Assembly (NCBI GenBank): GCA_023313575.1
Contig: JAJTTP010000003.1
Span: 868,001-932,000 of the forward strand
Direction of reading: 5' to 3'
DNA: 64,000 nt
Source: Eutypella sp. D-1
Taxonomy: Eukaryota; Ascomycota; Sordariomycetes; Xylariales; Diatrypaceae
Shown here piece after piece: positions 59,646 through 64,000 of this stretch. The notes under the pieces were generated by a model, which saw nothing but the letters and a program-made list of their open reading frames with translations, had not been told where the DNA came from and made no database searches. The position numbers and the translations under genes were made by a program. Position 1 is the first letter of the stretch, and each line of letters opens with the position of its first letter.

Positions 59646-60974
59646 TTACGATTGGTGCACTGACCGGGACCGCTTAACTCGGTTGCTTTCTTCTATGTCG
59701 ACCGACCTAGACTTCGCGACCTGAGAGTTGACTTTGGTGGTCTGTGCCAGGATGAAATCCAATGCCTCTCCGATCTGCTGTAGTCGTTCCCCTTTGCCCC
59801 AGTCGATGATATTGTCGATGACATTCTTGAATCTCTCAAGATGCTCCGGATAGTGGAATGCGAAGAACTCGATCTCCTTGGTGTGATAAGTCAACTCGTC
59901 TGCATTCCAGGAAACATAAAGACGGGCCCCTTCTTGGTTAGCCGCAACACTGAATATCGTATTGTTCACGGTACGAGAATCAGGGTACTCTCTTAGCCGC
60001 GCATTCAGCCGTTCGATAATATTCACACATGTAGCAGAACCACCGAGGCATTGGTTTGTAGCAATACGCAGTTCCTCTTTCGCCTTGAGCTCAACTACCA
60101 AAAAGGGGAAAGACAAGCCAGAGTGGTTTGCCCTGCCCAGTTCTGGTGACATCTCCGTTCCCGCGATATACTGAGATTTTGTAAAAGCCTGCCCGTGACT
60201 GTTGGTGATGTATCCGTAAACTGAATCCGGCTTAGGGATTGAGACTCTCTGATCCGGACGTGCACCAGCCCCAGGAACAATGTCCTTGTGAAAAGGTACG
60301 TCGTGGCAGCATTGGAGCACCTTTTTCTTCATCATTATATACTCAGCCTGGCTTGGGAAGAAAAGAGCTCGCAAGTATTCGGTAACTTCTCCTTCATAGA
60401 CGGTGACGTCTTGGAGATAGTCGAACCCAAGTAACTGACTATCTATGATGTCCTTCGAAAGCTCGGGGGATTGTCTGCTCTCCTTGATCATCTCGCATAC
60501 CCGGTTAACGTAGCCTGGAATCGGGTCGTTACGGGCACATAGGATTATGTTGTTATGCCGAAGATGCTTTATCCTATAATCGAATTGCTTGACGAGAGGA
60601 TCGGTGAGTCTGGTGCTAGCAGAAGTTTCCAATCTCGTCGCTGGTCTCGACTCGCCAACATCACTATCTACAACTGAACTTGGCTCAACAGAGGTTGATG
60701 GCCGACCCGGTGTTCGTCTCGACATAGTCTTCTCGGTTTCGTAGTACTCAGGGTCAGCTTCTATACGACCCGCAGCGAACGAGTCGCCGTCGAACGTCCT
60801 CTTCAAATTTCGACGAGTGGGTATCTGGTCCAGCCAATCCACGACCGATTGAAAAAGCCTTTTGGAGCAATACCGTCTCCGGTGGAACCTTAGAAGGTTT
60901 TGATGATATGTGTATGTTTTATTGCGAACCGGGTCGCTTTTGTGCTTTTGTGGTGATGTCGGTGTTACGTTCAT
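59646..60974 (-). CDS. DUF7924-like protein, PD-(D/E)XK nuclease-like fold
   Basis: A single exon encodes 442 residues. The open frame extends upstream only to a GTG, so the first ATG (MNVTPTSPQKHK) is used. The N-terminal 160 residues are basic and Ser/Pro-rich and look disordered, with RRRYCSKRLFQSVVDWLDQI as a short helical motif common in this family. The C-terminal domain includes PKPDSVYGYI, GLSFPFLVVELKAKEE and ATNQCLGGSATCVNIIERLN. Asp in the first and Glu-x-Lys in the second fit the PD-(D/E)XK active site. Such proteins are frequent, often in several copies, in Sordariomycetes and Eurotiomycetes and are annotated as DUF7924. Nuclease activity is inferred and the biological role is unknown. 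The region around it is gene-poor with relics. Confidence 0.83.
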   Translation of the reverse strand: MNVTPTSPQKHKSDPVRNKTYTYHQNLLRFHRRRYCSKRLFQSVVDWLDQIPTRRNLKRTFDGDSFAAGRIEADPEYYETEKTMSRRTPGRPSTSVEPSSVVDSDVGESRPATRLETSASTRLTDPLVKQFDYRIKHLRHNNIILCARNDPIPGYVNRVCEMIKESRQSPELSKDIIDSQLLGFDYLQDVTVYEGEVTEYLRALFFPSQAEYIMMKKKVLQCCHDVPFHKDIVPGAGARPDQRVSIPKPDSVYGYITNSHGQAFTKSQYIAGTEMSPELGRANHSGLSFPFLVVELKAKEELRIATNQCLGGSATCVNIIERLNARLREYPDSRTVNNTIFSVAANQEGARLYVSWNADELTYHTKEIEFFAFHYPEHLERFKNVIDNIIDWGKGERLQQIGEALDFILAQTTKVNSQVAKSRSVDIEESNRVKRSRSVHQS

Positions 60975-61897
60975 CTCGTCGACTCGAGTCTCACGAGTCC
61001 TTATATGTTCATGTACAGACACCGAAATTCTCTTTCAAGCAGTCCCGGCATAAAACAATCCGCTGTATTTTGAATGTGAGGAAAGAAACAATTGCATCTT
61101 AATGATAATGAAGATTGAATTCCAAAAAATGCGATCATTGAGTGCTTTGTAACACTGGGCCACATAAAGAACAAAGAAGGTCGCCAATCATGTATACCTG
61201 CGATTGTACAATTCATGGTAGTATACAAGAAACTCTTTGTGCGTTCCTATTTGAAAACTACACTTAATAAGCAATGAATGAAAAACAGGCGCTCAAGGCG
61301 TGGGGCGCGCTACCCCTTTTACCCCTATTCGTAATGCGTAGTAGGTGGGGTTACTACAGTTTGTACAGATATAGATGTGATTTATAAATTATAAGTGGGG
61401 AAAGATAGGAGAAGAGTCACGGGCTACTTAACCTCATTGATATTAAACATGAGGGTGTAGAATAGCATATGTGGGCTGGAATGCTTGTTGCTTACCGGAC
61501 AGCTGTAGGGCACAAGTATAAATCGAGCGTATTGAGACCCCCTTCTCTTCATTGTGATGCGCCTTGAACCTTGATCCACACATAAATCCAAGTAAATACA
61601 ACCCATTCGTGGGATTACCTCTCTGCCAGAGCATTCATCACTTCGACATATTCATGCATCCCCTCCTTCTATGTGTTCGTCTCGGAAGTCGGGACCTTTC
61701 ATACCTTCTGCTTATTCTCCTATAACTAGCTACTGCATAGATATTACCGTTAGTAATCAGTGCAAGCCAATCCCAGCACGAACCCAACGTATGGCTTGAA
61801 GCTTTCGTGCCGTAACTCATACTAAAATCGCAGGCATAACGTCCAGTATGGTACATGTTTCTCCCATGATAGAATATACATATGCTCCGTATTGCCC
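60975..61897. other. intergenic
   Basis: No gene is supported. A short minus-strand frame (61,856-61,638) with SHTLGSCWDWLALITNG lies directly downstream of the relic at 61,898 and might be a further decayed piece of it. Confidence 0.4.
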
Positions 61898-62266
61898 TTA
61901 TATCAACGTGACCCCCGTAATTCTGTCGCCTAGGGTATCAGGATAGTTTTCGTTATAAGGGATGCGGTGGGTGCTTTTAGTAATCCAGCATGTTCCCATG
62001 AACCGGTACTGAGAAGGGTTGCCCCTGTCGGGTCGTATTATGAACCCGTCATCCGTTATAGAAGTGAAATCTCGAAAACATATAGTGTCTCCTTCCCTGA
62101 CATTCTTGCTGGCAATCACAATCCTTGCCCAGCGTTGGGAGTCATCTCTATTACGGGACAGCAATCTATCAGTGACTGGGGCGTAGACCCGGTGATACCA
62201 GTGTATATCGCGTTCTTGCCCTATAAGAATACGCCTACCCCTCATAGTTGTAGCTATATGGCTCAT
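61898..62266 (-). pseudogene. unrecognised gene relic, copy B of a two-copy family
   Basis: The open frame from ATG at 62,266 encodes 122 residues (MSHIATTMRGRRILIG at the start), but the frame is open further upstream to about 62,341 without another ATG. It contains ERDIHWYHRVYAPVTDRLLS, IIRPDRGNPSQY and NENYPDTLGDRITGVTLI. These fit segments of copy A at 30,377-31,385 in the same order: Y-x-x-(I/V)T-x-x-LLS, then a NP-x-x-(Y/F) segment, then PDTL near the C-terminus. No signal peptide is seen. Whether it is a functional short gene or a remnant is unclear. Confidence 0.42.
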
Positions 62267-62968
62267 AATTGAAGGGTTGGCAAGTGATGAGGGAATAGAC
62301 GAGTTGAAAGGCGAGGGTGCATTTCGTGGTGTTGTGAGCAAATATTCGCAGGCAGGCTGGCCGGAGGGCTTTACTTAATGTCTCCAATCAAACCCCCCCT
62401 TGATTTCTGCTAGTTGGCTGACCCACTGTAGAAGGGGGCTGGCTGGGGGGTAGGGGGGGCGGGCAATCATACGTAATGGGAACTATTTAAAGGTCCCATC
62501 CTATCCTTCTTTTGTATATTCGAAATAGTAACAGTAAGGACATAAAAAGAAAATACAAGCAACAAGCATCCAAGCAACTCGATGCAAAGATTGGGACTAG
62601 TAAGCGCTGGACTAAGCTCTTTTTCCTATCTTAGTCTGACCCGCAGATAGCAATTACTAAAATTCGTTAGGCGTGAAGGCCCCGGCGCACTCATATAAGG
62701 GAAGAAACTGCTTAAAACCTGAATATCGAGGAGAGTTTACTGTCCTCAGCAAAACAAGCAATCGATTTTCTACATCGAAACTATTCAGAACTGGGGCTGA
62801 AGTCTACTAACCGGATTGCCGCTTGTTTCCCCGTACGCCGGGGCCCGTCAAACGGGCTTCTCGATCCAGCCCTACCCCCGCCTCCCCGCGGGGACAACCC
62901 ACTTAGCTCCTAGGTCTGAGGCTACTAAGTGAGGTATAATGATACTAATTTATGTAGAACCTCGTCAT
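62267..62968. other. intergenic with promoter-like sequence
   Basis: A TATTTAAAG element at about 62,484, then CT-rich and CAAGCAACAAGCATCCAAGC sequence lead to an ATG at 62,581. The frame closes after 22 codons (MQRLGLVSAGLSSFSYLSLTRR). This looks like the promoter and signal-peptide start of a plus-strand gene whose body has been lost. Confidence 0.4.
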
Positions 62969-63991
62969 TTATCCAGTCCAGACAGGGGGTCCGGGAGCAA
63001 CAAAGTCCCTGAGATTCTTTTCTGGATACCCGGCTATGGTACCGGAAACCCATATGCCTGAACAGCACGTTCAGATTCTGTCACTATCATCGTGGATAGG
63101 AGACTACGGGGGAGCGACTTACCGGGGTCATCCATTTTATAGGTCCCGGGGAATCTGGCGAAGCCTGTCGGAGTGCCTAGAAAGGTCTGAGCATTCGTTG
63201 TAAAGGGTGTGGGGCGCAAGGGAGCACTTTACCTCCGCCGGGCCCGATGATCTCCACGTGAGCACAGTTCACGTACCATTGCGGAAGCGAAATCTCCTGA
63301 CTCGGCCAGGCGTTCTCTATACGGAGGAGATATTTCCCTGGGGGCGTCGTCTCCGGAATGGTGAAGTTTGTCTATGGCATATCAGCGTTATTCAGCTCTC
63401 GATTGTCATGGCGTCACTGCTCGTACCCCAGTCGTGTAGTATCGGTCCCATTCGGTCTCGCTATCCTTTCGCGAGGTAAAGCTCGCGATCTTGAAGAAAT
63501 CTAACTCATCCCCGACGGTATCTTCCAAGGCAGCGCCCTCCGGCACCTTTCCCAGGTATACTTGCACCCAGCCAGGATGAAAAATCAGGTCATACTTGAA
63601 GCCAATCTCTGAACCAGCGAGGACCATTGCGGTTGAGGTATTCTTCGCTGAGAGATACGCTAGACGCCCGCAAGTAATATTGGGGCCGTAGACGAGGGGC
63701 CCGACTTGGGGGTTGTCTTTGGATAAGTCGCTCCTCCTCCCGGCAACGTCTCTGGATGGAGTAAGCATTTTGTATAGAGTGGAGGAAGAAGCTGTCAATC
63801 GCCCCAGTGAAAGGACACTCACCTCACGTATTGCCACATCCCGGTTAGGGTGTCATTGACGATAAGACTGTGAAATACAACTGCAGAGGTCAGCGATGAC
63901 GTAGACAAATGTCTTAACATGGGGCCATACCGTGTGCCCAGGCATTATGCACCAGGAAGAAGAGCGCGAGAATAAGCTGTGCCGCCTTCAT
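62969..63991 (-). CDS. AA9 lytic polysaccharide monooxygenase
   Basis: Six exons: 63,991-63,931, 63,880-63,823, 63,751-63,427, 63,371-63,233, 63,176-63,123 and 63,057-62,969. All phases agree (241 residues). The signal peptide MKAAQLILALFFLVHNAWA is followed directly by His20, the N-terminal copper ligand of the histidine brace. The second His is in IFHPGWVQVYL and the axial Tyr is in LPQWYVNCAHVEIIGPGGG. MWQYVR, NITCGRLAYLS, FTIPETTPPGKYLLR, KFPG-like ARFPGTYKMDDPGIW and the C-terminal APGPPVWTG are classic AA9 features. The enzyme is secreted and oxidatively cleaves cellulose or related beta-glucans. The mature 222-residue protein has two Cys and no carbohydrate-binding module. Introns are 50-71 nt. 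The promoter lies outside the window. Confidence 0.95.
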
Positions 63992-64000
63992 TTTTATAAG

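Overview
The window is nuclear DNA of a filamentous ascomycete. The genes carry short GT-AG introns, most of 50-120 nt and a few longer, and many have GC-rich third codon positions. Several families are typical of Pezizomycotina: an AA9 LPMO, a PDR-type ABC transporter, a DUF7924-like protein and mL67/Mhr1. The intergenic style, with repeated TACCTAGGTA-like motifs, pyrimidine tracts and microsatellites, suggests Sordariomycetes. That last step is inference; no rRNA or other marker gene is present.

Bases 1-30,000 are a conserved housekeeping block. In order they hold KRI1 (minus; ribosome biogenesis), a Rab5-type GTPase (plus), a C4C4 RING protein of Mpe1/RBBP6 type with a long RD/RE/RS tail (plus), PBN1 (plus; GPI-mannosyltransferase I accessory subunit), a prolyl-4-hydroxylase-like 2OG-Fe(II) oxygenase with a triplet-of-triplets expansion (plus), a P-loop sulfotransferase-like protein (plus), mL67/MHR1 (minus), HSP104 (plus, with a clear heat-shock-element cluster upstream) and a seven-helix membrane protein (plus). 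I rebuilt exon-intron structures from splice sites with phase checks. All models close without internal stops.

Bases 30,000-41,000 are accessory in character. They hold a decayed unrecognised gene (minus), a small secreted cysteine-rich protein with a Kex2-like site (plus), a full-length 1,516-residue PDR/CDR-type ABC exporter (plus, four exons) and a classical short-chain dehydrogenase/reductase (plus).

Bases 41,000-52,200 are an 11-kb stretch in which I can support no gene. After it come an unrecognised single-exon protein (52.2 kb, plus), a Ure2-like glutathione S-transferase (56-57 kb, minus), a DUF7924-like PD-(D/E)XK protein (59.6-61 kb, minus), a second relic that resembles the decayed gene at 30-31 kb, and a complete six-exon AA9 lytic polysaccharide monooxygenase (63-64 kb, minus).

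The most unusual observation is the pair of related but unrecognised open frames on the minus strand at about 30.4-31.4 kb and 61.9-62.3 kb. They share two short motifs in the same order and may be remnants of an undescribed lineage-specific protein family. No CRISPR array, rRNA or tRNA gene was found, and no complete transposon was recognised.
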